Positions 1 to 11,199 of a stretch of 64,000 bases of DNA are shown here, piece by piece. Position 1 is the stretch's first letter. Each line of letters starts with the position of its first letter. Both the position numbers and the translations under genes were made by a program. The DNA comes from Morinoia aosen. Its lineage: Eukaryota > Arthropoda > Malacostraca > Amphipoda > Talitridae. Below the pieces are notes generated by a model that saw only the letters and a program-made list of their open reading frames with translations, made no database searches and had not been told where the DNA came from. The stretch lies in NCBI GenBank assembly GCA_030386875.1, contig CM059564.1:67227436-67291435 (forward strand), given 5' to 3'.

Positions 1-997
1 AAAATGGTTGTTGAAGTATGACCAGAGAATATGCCAAATTTATCAAAATTATCCTGGAGTTACAGAACTTCCATCTACCGGTAGTTGATTTATTTTATGA
101 GTTCAGCTCAAATTTTCGTAGGAATGTGATATAAATATTATTGCACGTGCAATCGGACAATCACTCCTTATAGAACTAATGTCGGTTTTTATGCCTGTTT
201 CACCCAATTAATTTCCATATGGATTTTAGATCATAGAATTTTGTACATTAATTTAAGAGTGCCTAAATTTTACACAACAAGCTGTTATGTTACCTACAAG
301 CAATTTTTTAGGGGAAAATCTATTTTATTCTCGCAGTGGAGGCCAAGAAATAGCTGTAGATGAGCATCTAAGACGTTTGTGTAAAATGTTTGTTGCTTGT
401 TGCTCGGCCTCCTTTGATACCAATGTGGCAGGGGTGGCTGAGAAATTCTATAATCGTTACTCAATTTTTTTTCGATTTCAAAGCACTTCAAATCCCCTAA
501 CTACTGAAAATTCCTCCCAAGATCACAGGAATCATCCTCCAATTGATGCTTTAAAAAAATGGATTTCCTTCCCAAATCTTGCCAGTAAAACTAAGACCAT
601 AGTGTCAATTCAAATAGATTTTTTTCACCGCACAACATGTGATTATTTAATTTTTCGTTGATCCCTTTGCCATTTTCTTTCACGCATGTTTCTAGTTGAA
701 TCTTTTGATTTCAGGCAGGGTGGGGCCTCTTACTATCTGCCCGTTTAAGTGAAATTCTTTGAATTCTTTTAACTCTAAGAAGTTTTTGCAACACCAAAAG
801 TATCTCAGAATAGTCTACGATGGATTTCTTTGAGAAAACTCAAGTGTGCCAACCTGTGTGTTTTTTGGTGTCAGAGGCTTCAGCATTTTTGCAAAAAGTT
901 TCTGGGAACCGCTTGTGATTTTGTAATCTTCCTAGTAATCGTACCATAATTAGTATCAGATGTATTACAAGGCTCACGGTATTGCTTTTCCAAGTCA
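1..997. other. No gene recognised
   Basis: AT-rich DNA without a recognisable exon or repeat. A 124-codon open frame at 287-661 resembles no family I know and lacks coding-like composition. The missing racemase N-terminal exons were looked for here and not found. Confidence 0.4.
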
Positions 998-1011
998 TGT
1001 GAGTGCAATAT

Positions 1012-1364
1012 CCTCTCAGGGGGATACAATTATTGTATCAATGAGAACTAGCGCTCCCAGGGGGACAGTGTGAGGGCCTGAGCTGAGAGTTAGGTAGGCC
1101 TTCTTTTTGTTGAAATAATATGTTTTTGTTAAGGACCATCTTTTTTCGGTTCACTGCTGTCCTGTTTTTCAGCACCTACTACTGTCTTCTTCAACTTTGA
1201 TCTTGTTTCATAATCTTCCTTCCCGACTTACTGTTTCTATGCCTTTCTGCTTAGATTCCGCGTTTCCTTAACTCCATACTAAATGGTGCCTTCTTTCTTC
1301 CTCTCTTTGGATCGCATTTGTTGCTGAGTAGGGAGGCTAAAACTAACGACTAATCTAACTAATC
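1012..1364 (+). mobile_element. SINE-A copy a (full length, flanked by a 14-bp TSD)
   Basis: A complete member of a dispersed family of about 350 bp. It starts with a palindromic CTCAGGGGG-type end and gataca-attat-tgtatc, and ends in a CTAA-rich tail. The 14 bases TGTGAGTGCAATAT occur immediately before (998-1011) and after (1365-1378) it, a perfect target-site duplication typical of target-primed retrotransposition. No A or B box of a tRNA promoter was found in the head. Confidence 0.85.
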
Positions 1365-2710
1365 TGTGAGTGCAATATTCACGCCCGTTGTGAAACGGCA
1401 ATAGTTTGAATTCATATTTTTGCTCCATCAGGACGAAAGATCAATAGGTGAACAGCTGAGGCTTTTTCATTCAATACAGAATGTCAGACAATGATCAAAA
1501 TTTATATTATCTGGTGTATGTTAGGATGGTTCAGCTTAGTATAGTTTAGTGATGTACCGATGTATCGGTATCGGCAGTATCGGCCATTTTTAGTGGTATC
1601 GGTATCGGCAAAATTCGGCCGATACTTTACCGATACTTTCCAATAATACGTATTTTATCATTAAAATGAAGGTCATAAATCATGAAAGTGAAAGTATGTA
1701 ACCTATTAATACCCATTGTGTAATTATTTATATATTTATTCGGTGTCCGCTTCTTAAGAAACAGGTTGTGTGAGTTTGCGGTATCATGGATACCGAATTC
1801 CTCCAGTGTAACATTAAAAGATGGCGTTTCCATGCATTTAAATATTTGACATTTTATCAGGATAGGTTTTGTTAGGTTAGGATAGGTTAGCTTAGATTAG
1901 GATAGGCTAGGTTAGCACAGGTTAGGTAATACTGACAGAATTTTTTCTCGGGTCCGCTTAACGATGACATTGTCCATTGAATCTCCACGGGTCCTGCTAC
2001 TATCTAATAACACCCTTGGTTTATTTGGAGTCCGCTTCTTCCATTTTCTTTGTCACGCTCATGAGGAGAGTTATAGTGACCGTAACTGTGATACGAGTTT
2101 CACCAGTGCCCAAGTATAAGAACATTTTTCATCACGGGTGCTGTTAGGATGAATACATTCGTTGGGCATCACATTTGGAAAATTTGTTCAAGAAAGTTAG
2201 TGAATCCCGTCATTTTTGACGGGCTGTGCGTACTTCTAATCAAATAAAGAGCCTATTCATACCTAGTACTGAAAGCTATGTAGCATGAATAGCTAAACCC
2301 TGTAGCGACATAAAATTATTATACTTTAACGACTAAAACCTATATAGTTGGACCTAATGTCCATTTCTTAAAGTATGTGACAGGCTAACAAAAACCAAAC
2401 CAATTTAATAAAGCTGAAAGTGCATTTGAAAGTTCTTGTGAATTTTATATATAAGTAGCTGAAAATTCTATTTTAATTTAGCTTGTAAATCGTCAAATAT
2501 TCCGAAGCTAAGACTTGATTTTAATTTAGCATGTATATCGCCGTTCATAACGAATCTTGTATTTTTCTTCTATGTTAAGATGTTTAAAAAATTCACGAAC
2601 AATCTTATAGTTGAATACATCTGAACGGGTCAGTTTATTGCTTTAATCGCAACTTGATGAATTTAAAAACGAGGAAAATTCCAAGGAACCTAATCATATT
2701 TACTAGGAAT

Positions 2711-2738
2711 ACGTTTCGGTGTCCAGCTCCATCATCAG
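2711..2738 (-). other. Hammerhead-core-like motif 1
   Basis: On the minus strand it reads CTGATGA, a GG-rich helix arm, a loop, the matching arm, then GAAACG. This fits the CUGANGA / helix II / GAAA core of hammerhead ribozymes, as found in Penelope-like retroelements. Flanking helices I and III were not convincingly traced. Confidence 0.35.
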
Positions 2739-3742
2739 TTCGTAAAAGTAAAATTCATTATGACTACACTAAAAGAAAAAAGAAAATGTTGGATACAGTC
2801 ATTAGAGGAAATCACGAAAACAAAAAAAATCAAAACATGTCCCAGAGAAAATAAAATCGACATGATCTACTTACAATTTGCAATGGGTAGGAACTGTCAG
2901 AATTGTTGAGGGCCGGTTTTCGTTTAAAAATATGTAGCGACTCTAAAATTCCGAGGTCACATGTGGATGAAGCCTAATCTAAGATTTTGAAGTCCGCAGA
3001 TGATATCGGTTTGTTGCATTTTACTGCGTGATTACGTACGAATTGTGCGAATTGGTTCCCCGTGCGGAAGTTTCAACCCTGATGTTCGGCCATTCTGATA
3101 TACAAATTTTGTGCCGTCATGCCGACGTACGATGATGTGCACTGCACACAACTGTACAACTGTAGGAATAAATCAGAAAGGCTCGCTTCTCCATCAAAGC
3201 GTATCCTTGTACCGGAATTGTACAATTTTACGGCTGCTTCTTTTTCCGGTACAAGGATACGCTTCCGATGGAGATGCGAGCCTCTCTGATTTATTCTTAA
3301 CAGTTGTACAGTTGTGTGCAGTGCACATCATCGAACTTCGGCATGACATCACGAAATTTTTATAACAGAATGGCCGAACATCGGAGTCGAAGCGCCCGCG
3401 CGGGTAACTAATTAGCTTACTCCTCACACTCCGCAGTACGTAATCACGCAGTAAAATGCAACGACCCAACATCCTCTGCGGACTTCAAAATCTAAGATTC
3501 GGCTTCTACTGCATGTGACCTTAGAATTTCAGAATCGTTACATATTTTCAAACGAAAACCGGCCCTCAACAATTCTGATAGTTCCTACCCATTACAAATT
3601 GTAACTAAATAATAATCTTGTTGATTTTAGTTTTTCTGGGACATGTTTTAATTTTATTTTTATTTTCTTGATTTCCTTTAATGACTATCCAACATTTTGT
3701 TCTTTTTTTTATTGCAGACATAACGATTTGTAAATATACGAA

Positions 3743-3770
3743 CTGATGATGGATCTGGACTCCGAAACGT
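3743..3770 (+). other. Hammerhead-core-like motif 2
   Basis: CTGATGA, then GGA...TCC as helix II, then GAAACG. It is the mirror partner of motif 1 in the opposite arm of foldback A. A TTTGTA...TACGAA hairpin directly precedes it. Confidence 0.38.
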
Positions 3771-5117
3771 ATTCCTAATAAATATGATCAAGTTCCTTGA
3801 AATTTTCGTTTTTTAATTCCTCATCTTATAGATGGTTGCGTGTTTGCGGATATTTTCGGCTTCGAGGCTTATCGAATTTTACTATTTTCTTTCGCCAAAG
3901 TATGTACTCGTATTTGGTGTGAATAACACCAAAATGACAATCTTTTTTTGGAGAAATTATTGTTTTGGTCCACTTTTGGAGCCAGTTGCTATTATAGCTA
4001 GTCTACATTACATTGCAATACGATTAGAAATACATATCTATTGAATGGATTTCATTTTGTTATTTTTCTCAACAGTATAGTTAAGATAGCAAGAGAATTT
4101 TCTTTTTCATAATCGGAAACTTTATTGTCAATATTTTTATATTATAAGATATATTAGCAAATAATTTTATTACAACTCCCATGTAGGGGTTATAATGGTT
4201 TTATTTTAATACAAATGTGCACGCCCCGCCAAAATTGGGATTCAATACCTTTCATGAACGAATTTTCAAGATGTAGATGACAAACAAATACAATATATCC
4301 ATCCTAACAGTATCCGTGATGAACAATATTTTTGTACTTGCGCACTGGTGAAACTCTTAACACATATTTGGTCATTATAACTATCCTTATGAGCTTGAGT
4401 GACAGAGAAATGGAAGAAACGGACACCAAACAAATAAACCAAGGGCAAGGGTATTATTAGGTAGCAGCATGACCCATGGAAATGCCAAGGACAATGTCAT
4501 CGTTGAAGCCAGATGGACCCATGGAAAAATTCCGTCAACATTATCTAACCTATGCTATCCTAATTCTATGTCGTGACCTGCATTGCCGCAAAGCCGTTCG
4601 CCGTTCACGACGCGAAGGCCTAGCAACATTACATTACATGGTAGCAACTGCGGTTCATGTATCAACTGTTAGCAACTGTTCACAGCTATTTTCAAAATTA
4701 CTATATTTAATTTAATGTTTTTTAATTATTCAATATGGCCTGAAAGCTGTAGAAAAGCGACATGGTTAGGAAAAATGCGAAAATTACTGTGATCACAACA
4801 ACCTATCCAATACTGCTAACCTATCCTGATAAAATTCCAAACATATCATTGCATGTACAGACGATCTTTCAATGTTACACTAATGAATTCGGTATCCATG
4901 ATACCGCAAACTCAGACATCCTTTGCTTAAGAAGCGGACACCGAACAAATACATGAACAAACATACAACGGGTATTATTAGGTTTGATGATTGTAAAAGT
5001 ATCGGTATCGATAGTAATATCGGTCAAAGTATCGGTATTTTCAAGTATCGGTATCGGCCAAAAAATGGGTATCGGTATCGGCCAAAAAAATGCTATCGGT
5101 ACATCACTAGTATAGTC

Positions 5118-5668
5118 TGAATTATGAGAATGAATCTTTTACTCTTTTCTTTTATGTAAAATATTGATTTAACACATTTTTACGCATCATTTTCTGGTCA
5201 GATGTTTACCGAGATATATCTATGCACAGTTCAGCTGTAACACATCGATAATTTTTTTCTCTTTCAATTTCGTTCAAGACTATCACATGACCTTTTTTCT
5301 CACCAATTGGCTCTTGTATACGAAAATTAGACTTATATTCACCGTTTGATTCATCAAATAAAGACAAAATGAAGCGATAAACTCTGAAAGCTTTGACGAA
5401 ACTCCAATGTAGAGCTTTCGGTAGTATACCCCATAATAACAATCAGATTTTCGAGATTTAGACAGAAATTACGCTAAAATTTGCCCCTGAATTGAAAATC
5501 AAAGAATTTGCGAGGGTCTTATTAATATTTCTATCACTAAATGCTGTGTAAATTTGACAGTTCATTTAGCTCACGCTGGTTGATTGCCGCAGGAAACCCG
5601 AGTTATAATACCCAATTGCAGCCTGAATTAAGTGTGTGATAATTTATGACGCCCCTCGTGCGGTGCAG
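5118..5668. other. Upstream intron sequence of the racemase gene, nothing recognised
   Basis: No repeat or coding family was recognised. It ends with a weak pyrimidine tract and the acceptor gtgcag at 5663-5668. Confidence 0.4.
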
Positions 5669-5778
5669 GTAACCTGAGTCCTGAAGAGGTGCCAGACGTG
5701 CTCTCCCACCGCCTCCATCCCACCCTCAGCTGGGCACGCGCGCTGCAGAGTGTCGACCCTACCACCCTCAAATATTTG
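5669..5778 (+). CDS. Alanine racemase exon (barrel segment before the VDTGM block)
   Basis: The acceptor is gtgcag at 5663-5668 and the donor is gtaact at 5779. The exon starts with the last two bases of a split codon and then reads NLSPEEVPDVLSHRLHPTLS and on to LKYL. This matches the segment after strand 3 of the racemase barrel, where the family has a short loop followed by P-T/V-hydrophobic-S and an amphipathic helix. It ends in phase 0 and so joins directly to GAC at 7000. An alternative donor at ACTTG|gtatga would end in phase 2 and pair with a different acceptor at 6977, adding about 11 residues; I prefer the phase-0 join because the resulting spacing is normal for the family. Confidence 0.75.
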
Positions 5779-5932
5779 GTAACTTGGTATGATTTCGAGT
5801 CATTAGGGACTTGTTGTGATTGCTTCGCAGGTACTCATATTTTGTAACTGGTTGAGTTATCTTACGTAAATCAGGTAACCTGCAATAATTCTTTTGCAAA
5901 TATTTGGCCCCTAGGATGAGTCTCCGTTAGTT

Positions 5933-6067
5933 TAAATATGTATGTGTGGGTGTACATATAGTGACATACATGTATGTGTGTATTTATATATGTTTGTATG
6001 TATATATATTGTATATGAGCGATTGTGCGTGTATATATACATATATGTATTTGTATATGCGTGTATA
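5933..6067. repeat. TG/TA-rich low-complexity tract
   Basis: An irregular run of TATG, TGTG and TATA words within a racemase intron. Confidence 0.7.
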
Positions 6068-6246
6068 GGCCCAAGAGGGAACGAATTAGAACGTTGTCTT
6101 ATATATTAAAACTTCAGTAATTTGAAAATTTCTATTAGGTGGTCATAGCGGAGGTCTTTTGCGTGGCAAATATACGCCGAAAATTATTGCATGCACATAA
6201 ATGAATTCTCACCTTACCCAGTTATTTCCGTTTCTTAGTTCAAAGT

Positions 6247-6606
6247 CCCTCAGGACGATACAACTATTGTATCTATCGTAATTAGCACTCCCAGGGAGAA
6301 ATGTGTGAGGGCCCGAGCTGAGAGTTAGGTAGGCTTTCTTTTTGTTGAAAAAAAAATATTTTTTGCTATGTTGAGGACCACCTCTTTCGGTTCACTGCTG
6401 TCCTGTTTTTCAGCACCTACTACTTTCTTTTTCAACTTTTATCTTGTTTCATGATCTTTTTTTCAATTTACTGTTTCAATGCCCCTTCTGCATAGAATCC
6501 GCATTCCCTAATATCCATACTAAATGGTGCCTTCCTCCTTCTTCTCTTCGATACGCTCTTTTTTTATAGTGGTTAGGTTAGGGAGGCCTAAACTAACTTA
6601 TAATCT
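6247..6606 (+). mobile_element. SINE-A copy b
   Basis: Same order of blocks as copy a: a ccctcagg-type 5' end, gagagttaggtaggc, ttcactgctgtcctg, the aaatggtgccttc block, gggaggcctaaac and a CTAA-like tail. It lies in the intron between the first two visible racemase exons. Confidence 0.82.
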
Positions 6607-6999
6607 TATCTCCTTAGTTTGAAATAATTTTCAGGCCAGCTAACCTTTTGAATATTAGGATTCTCCGTTGTTTGTTAGATAAGCACAAAAATGCCTCGCC
6701 CATGTTATCTCGACACATCAATCCAGTGTGCTTTTTCATGATGCAAGTATGCAATTCTGAAACTTTCTAACGTGTCGAATTTATATCGTATATTTTCAAA
6801 ACTCAAGAAACATTCGTCGAATTCTTCAGTGTGATGGTGGTGTATAATTGGCGAACCATTTCAATCAGCCATTAAATTTTCTAAATATTGTTGATGTTTA
6901 AAATCACACTTTTAGTTACTGTTCCTATACGGACATTTCATAGATCTATTGCAAGAATAACGCGGAGAGCACCCTAGCAAATATCCTGGTGGCGGGCAG

Positions 7000-7211
7000 G
7001 ACGGAAGCCCACTGGAGGTGCACGTGGAGGTCGATACGGGCATGTCGCGCTTTGGAGTCCAGCCTGAGGACCTCGCCTCCGTTATAGCCACACTCCAGAA
7101 GCTGGGCGTGAAAGTGCGGTCGCTCTATACCCACTTCCAGTCAGCCATCACTGAGCCTGAACTAAATCGGCGCCAGTACGACAGTTTCATCGCCGCCACC
7201 AAACCTTTCCA
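7000..7211 (+). CDS. Alanine racemase exon with the VDTGM-R-G and THF blocks
   Basis: Reads DGSPLEVHVEVDTGMSRFGV and continues to LYTHFQSA and NRRQYDSF. The block VDTGM-R-G contains the arginine equivalent to Arg136 of the Geobacillus enzyme, which contacts the substrate carboxylate. THF carries the histidine equivalent to His166, which stacks near PLP. The acceptor is gggcag at 6994-6999, with a weak pyrimidine tract. The donor is gtgaga at 7212, leaving two bases (CA) that combine with T at 8626 to give His. The other possible acceptor, cctag at 6973-6977, stays open and fits only with the alternative donor of the previous exon. Confidence 0.88.
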
Positions 7212-7572
7212 GTGAGAGATGCCACAGTACATAGACGAGTAGTATGCGGGCGCGAGACGATGTTTGCTGTTGTTATTGGAGTTCATTTATGTCGAGTTTC
7301 TGGGTTTGAATATCGTAATCTCGGTTGTTTCGTCTCGAAATAGTTGCCATTAATTGTATTAATTTCCCAAATGTTATACTTGGAAGGTGTATGAAATATA
7401 TTTTTAATTTGATTCTTACGTAACGGCCGTGATCATTTATTTCTGGGGTGGATCTAAACTCTAATCACGCGTCAATCCAGTAGATGGTTTTGTTGCAAAA
7501 TTAAATAGTTTAGCTTCTTGCCATACTATTCGTAATTATTCCTTCTTGCTTTATTAATACCCATTGCTTACT

Positions 7573-7915
7573 CAATATAATGAGAATTAGCGATCCCAAA
7601 GGGAAATGTGAGGTTCCAAGCCGAGAGATAAGTAGGCCTTCTTTTTGTTGGAATAAAATATTTTTTGTTTTGTGTAGGATTATTTTTTTTTCGTTCACTG
7701 CCATCTTGTTTTTCGCCTCTGACTTTCTTCGTCAACTTTTATCTTGTTTCATAGCCTTCCTTTTTAATTTACTCTTTTTCTGTGCAGGTCATCTTGTGCC
7801 GAAACACACCATGTGCATAGATTGTGTTTCCATTTGATTCTATACCAAATGGTGCCTTCAGCCTTCCTCACTCTGGAACGCCTTTGTTGCTGTTACGGAG
7901 TTTTAAACTAACATC
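7573..7915 (+). mobile_element. SINE-A copy c (diverged, 5'-truncated)
   Basis: Begins within the family at gagaattagc and runs to the aaatggtgccttc block and a taactatc tail. It carries a family variant with an extra segment (ctgtgcaggtcatcttg) near 7782. Confidence 0.75.
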
Positions 7916-7946
7916 TCTTAACTATCAAAAAATTTCGTAGATGGTG

Positions 7947-8310
7947 TCCCCCTCAGGGGATACTACTATTGTATCTATGGGAATTAGCACTCCCACAGGG
8001 AAAATGTGCGAGGGCCCCAGCTGAGAGTTAGGTAGGCCTTCTTTTTGTTAAAATGAAATGTTTTTTATTATCTTAAGGACCAACTTTTTTCGGTTCACTG
8101 CTGTATGTTTTTCAGCACCTACTACTTTCCTCTTCAACTTCGGTCTTGTTTCATGATCTTCTTTCACAACTTACTGTTTCTATGCCTTTCTGCGTAGATT
8201 CCGCGTTCCCTTAACTCCATACTAAATGGTGCCTTCCTCCTTCCTCTCTTTGGATCGCATTTGTTGCTGGGTAGGGAGGCTAAAACTAACGATTAATCTA
8301 ATCTTCATGA
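7947..8310 (+). mobile_element. SINE-A copy d
   Basis: Full-length copy with the CCCCTCAGGGGATAC 5' end. Its left flank ttcgtagatggtgtc recurs with one mismatch after the partial unit that follows (8457 onwards), so copies d and e may have inserted together as a dimer. Confidence 0.82.
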
Positions 8311-8455
8311 AATTCTTTCTCAACCTACTGTTTCTATGCCCCTTCTGCATAGATTCCACATTCCCCACACTAAGTGGTGCCATCCTCCTTTCTCTTTTTA
8401 ATACTCTTTTTTTTTGTAGCGGTTGGGTTGGTTTGAACTAACATATAATCTAATC
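8311..8455 (+). mobile_element. SINE-A copy e (5'-truncated second unit)
   Basis: Directly follows copy d, starting at the ttcatgaaattcttt block, and runs to the CTAA-type tail. It is followed by ttcgtagatggcgtc, nearly the same 15 bases that precede copy d. Confidence 0.75.
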
Positions 8456-8625
8456 TTCGTAGATGGCGTCTAGCTATCTCTTGCATCGCAGTTCTTTTGA
8501 ATACTTCGGTCCACTAACTTGACCGATCTTTTTTTTTTGAGAAATTAGAAATTCAATCTTCCCCTATGAAGCACAATGGACAACTGGTTGATTGTAATTA
8601 ATGATAAATTTGCGTGTGTGTGCAG

Positions 8626-8729
8626 TGGCATACCCCTTCATGCAGCGGCCACCACAGGCTGCGTGCAAGGGCTGGGCGCTGAGCTAGACATGGTGAGGCC
8701 TGGAGGTGCCGTCACTGGACTCTGCTCTG
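8626..8729 (+). CDS. Alanine racemase exon with the DMVRPG block
   Basis: The acceptor is tgtgtgtgcag ending at 8625 and the donor is gtgagt at 8730. Reads HGIPLHAAATTGC then LGAELDMVRPGGAVTGLCSG. DMVRPG contains the arginine that hydrogen-bonds the PLP pyridine nitrogen (Arg219 in Geobacillus numbering), a hallmark of fold-III alanine racemases. The usual H-ANSAG phosphate-loop segment is replaced by HAAATTG, so the serine position is a threonine. It ends in phase 1, with G carried into the next exon. Confidence 0.88.
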
Positions 8730-9605
8730 GTGAGTGCTGTTTGTTAGAGGAAACTGGGTGCCCTGAGTGTAGACTTACTGAGGTAGGCTAAACGAGCAAT
8801 GTATGTGCGCGTTCGACTTACAGTGCATGTTACAGACCAATTTATTGAGAGACCAAATGGTACTTTCAGTATTACCGGTTTTTCGGGCTGCGGTCTCAAC
8901 ACGCAAATCTGCAAGTGATTTTTGAGTTGCTGAGCCGTTTACATCCGTCTCTTATAAAATATAGGAACTGCTTTGGTTCCAGTGGAACTGTACAGTAGCT
9001 CTGTCCGTAGTCCATAACACCTGGCAAATGAGCTTCCAGGTCGATAAATTTTTGTTACTCCGATTAAAATTAATAACCTGCATTTTCGATGTACAATGAA
9101 AGACTTTTAAATTGATGCAGTAGTAGATTAACTAAGTGGTCTTTGTATCATTTTGACTGGAAATCTCATACATGGTAAACAAGGAGAAAAAGGAGTTGAG
9201 AATGCCAGTAGAATTCTTTGCTACATAGCAAAATAAACTTTTACTGCTGGTTCGGGTAAAAAATTCAACCTTTTTATTAAGCGCTAGTCCTGCCCCTAGA
9301 GCTGAGAGGCGCTACTTTGATATGTAGCGGGTGTTACTGCTACACGCTCTAATTGTAGCGGACGCTACCACTACCGCTACATCTTCTTCACCACTACAGT
9401 AAAATATAGCATCACTACATTAGGTGCTACAGTGGTAAAAATTATTGAAGACTTTTAATTAATTATTGTTCTACTATTGCCATTAACTCGTAAAGATTTC
9501 ATAATATTGACATATTGAAAACATTAATGCAACTTTATTACAATGATCTAACTCAACTGGTACGAGTTAGACAAGTAAGTGTTAAAGCTATTTTAATTAA
9601 TCAGT

Positions 9606-9900
9606 GCTCTCCGTGGCACAACGGTTAATGAATCAGCCTTGTATGTTGGAGACGAGGGTTCGCATCCCGGCGTTGGCGTGGAGATTTTCCCCGTTGGGTA
9701 TAAGGGAAAGCTCAAGCACAATACCCCACTCAACCCAGGTGTCGGAAATGGGTACCGGCTTTACGGGGGAACCGTCATGGTGTCCTATATATAGGGTTAG
9801 TAATAAGACATTTGAAAAACCAATGCTTAAGATCACATGTATCAGGCTTGATTGGAAATAAAGCATCCCAAAGATGTCGATGTTTGTTGTTGTTTGTTGT
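9606..9900 (+). mobile_element. SINE-B copy a (tRNA-headed)
   Basis: The head holds a pol III A box (tggcacaacgg, 9614-9624) and B box (ggttcgcatcc, 9657-9667). The body follows, with tgtcggaaatgggtaccg, aggcttgattggaaataaa and a TGTT-rich tail. It lies in the intron between racemase exons 8626-8729 and 10648-10878. Confidence 0.85.
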
Positions 9901-10647
9901 TAATTAGTTTTACATTTCACCATCCCAACATGGATGTTGACTTCAATCAACCAATCGGAAAAATTATCAACATATGCACGTAAAAATCAGAGATCTAGCC
10001 AGTTGCATTTTAACTTAGACGGCATATGAGATATCATAGTGGCCGTATATAAACTGCACGGAATAATATTTCTAACCTTCTTCCTTAGAGCAGGGCAAGC
10101 TGGGGCCGTCATCAAAAGGCAGTGAGGGAGTACTCTCGGTTAAGCCCGCAGTTTTACTTCCCATTATTTGTAATAATTTATTATCGCATCGCGTATCTGC
10201 CACTTACATGATATTTTAGTCATCAATTTCTCTAGTCGAGAATATTTTTTCTAGGACAAATCCTTGTAGGAAAAACTTGAAAAAAGTAGGATGTTCACTA
10301 TTTTTTACGCTTTGGTGAATAAGAGAACAAGGGATTCGAAAAGTCTTCAGCATTTTCCCATCGTAACAAGAATATAGCAACAATACACTCGGTAGAAATA
10401 TTGTAATCTTGAAAGCATTCTGAAAAAAAATCGTTGAGCTAATTTCGCATTCAACAAACCTTAAAAAACCTGCCCTTCATGAATAGTGTTGAATTCGAGT
10501 CAAGAAGTTGACCTCCACTTAGCCTTTACTCATCAAATTTGCCGACTCGTATATGCAATCGGGAGATGTCCTTTATTTGGGATTGACTTTGCTTTACGTG
10601 ATGAGCTCTGTGAGCATTACAGGCTTTAATGACGGTCAGTATTGCAG

Positions 10648-10878
10648 GCTCGAGTGAGGAAGACGTGGCTGCGTTTGCGAAGTGTGGTTTTCAACCGAGT
10701 TTCTCGGTGATCGCTCGCCCGTCCTTCTACAAGCTTCTCGCCCCTGGCAAAGCTGTTGGCTACGATGGCACCTACACCTCACGAGAACACGAGTGGATTG
10801 CGAACTTCAACACGGGCTGGTCTGATGGTCTGGCAAGGAAGCTCACCAACTGCGGCCACGTCAAAAGAATTAAGACAG
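10648..10878 (+). CDS. Alanine racemase exon with the catalytic tyrosine block
   Basis: The acceptor is attgcag ending at 10647 and the donor is gttaga at 10879. Reads GSSEEDVAAFAKCGFQPSFS, then the start of the C-terminal beta domain: LLAPGKAVGYDGTYTS, FNTGWSDGLARKL and GHVKRIKTG. The tyrosine in VGYDGTY aligns with the catalytic Tyr265 that serves as the base for the L-enantiomer. The family motif GYADG is GWSDG here, a tyrosine-to-tryptophan change. The exon ends in phase 1 with a G that completes GGC at 14230. Confidence 0.9.
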
Positions 10879-11199
10879 GTTAGATAGTAATGAAAACAGG
10901 TTAGCAAATATTTGATGATAAATTGAACCATATAGTTTAATATAATCACGAACCGAAGTGAATATAAGGTTTCATAAAAATGTTTTATTTATTTATGAAT
11001 GGATAAGTGATGAAAAAATACTATTTGACAATAAGTTGACTGGAAGTAAATTAGTTTCGAGTGCCAATAAGAAGTGACTGAGTCTTGTCCTGAGTATAGA
11101 ACATCGTGCGGTTTACGGTGAGTCTGCGCTGTATTTAGCTAATTGTATGGCTTACAAATAACGGGAAATTTAACGACAACAGGTCCTGCAGATTAGACA

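Larger units (their letters stand above)
1547..5109. mobile_element. Foldback A copy 1, giant hAT-like palindrome
   Basis: A 3.56-kb element bounded by TAGTGATGTACCGAT and its reverse complement. The flanking 8 bases are GTATAGTT and GTATAGTC (7 of 8 identical), as expected of hAT-type target duplications. Subterminal TATCGG repeats lie inside both ends. The left and right halves are largely reverse complements of each other, meeting near 3235 in a strong hairpin. TTAGG-like tracts lie at about 1862-1930. No transposase frame is visible, so it is non-autonomous. Confidence 0.85.

Noticed and set aside
287..661. 124-codon open frame near the left edge
   Set aside because: No known domain, no splice context that fits the racemase, and AT-rich codon use. 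Length alone is not enough.
3111..3472. Overlapping frames on both strands near 3.2 kb and 40.0 kb
   Set aside because: They lie on the central hairpin of foldback A, and the two strands encode related peptides simply because of the palindrome.
7580..8441. Hydrophobic open frames
   Set aside because: Pyrimidine-rich SINE-A sequence mistranslated as membrane-like peptide; the same frames recur wherever the SINE does.
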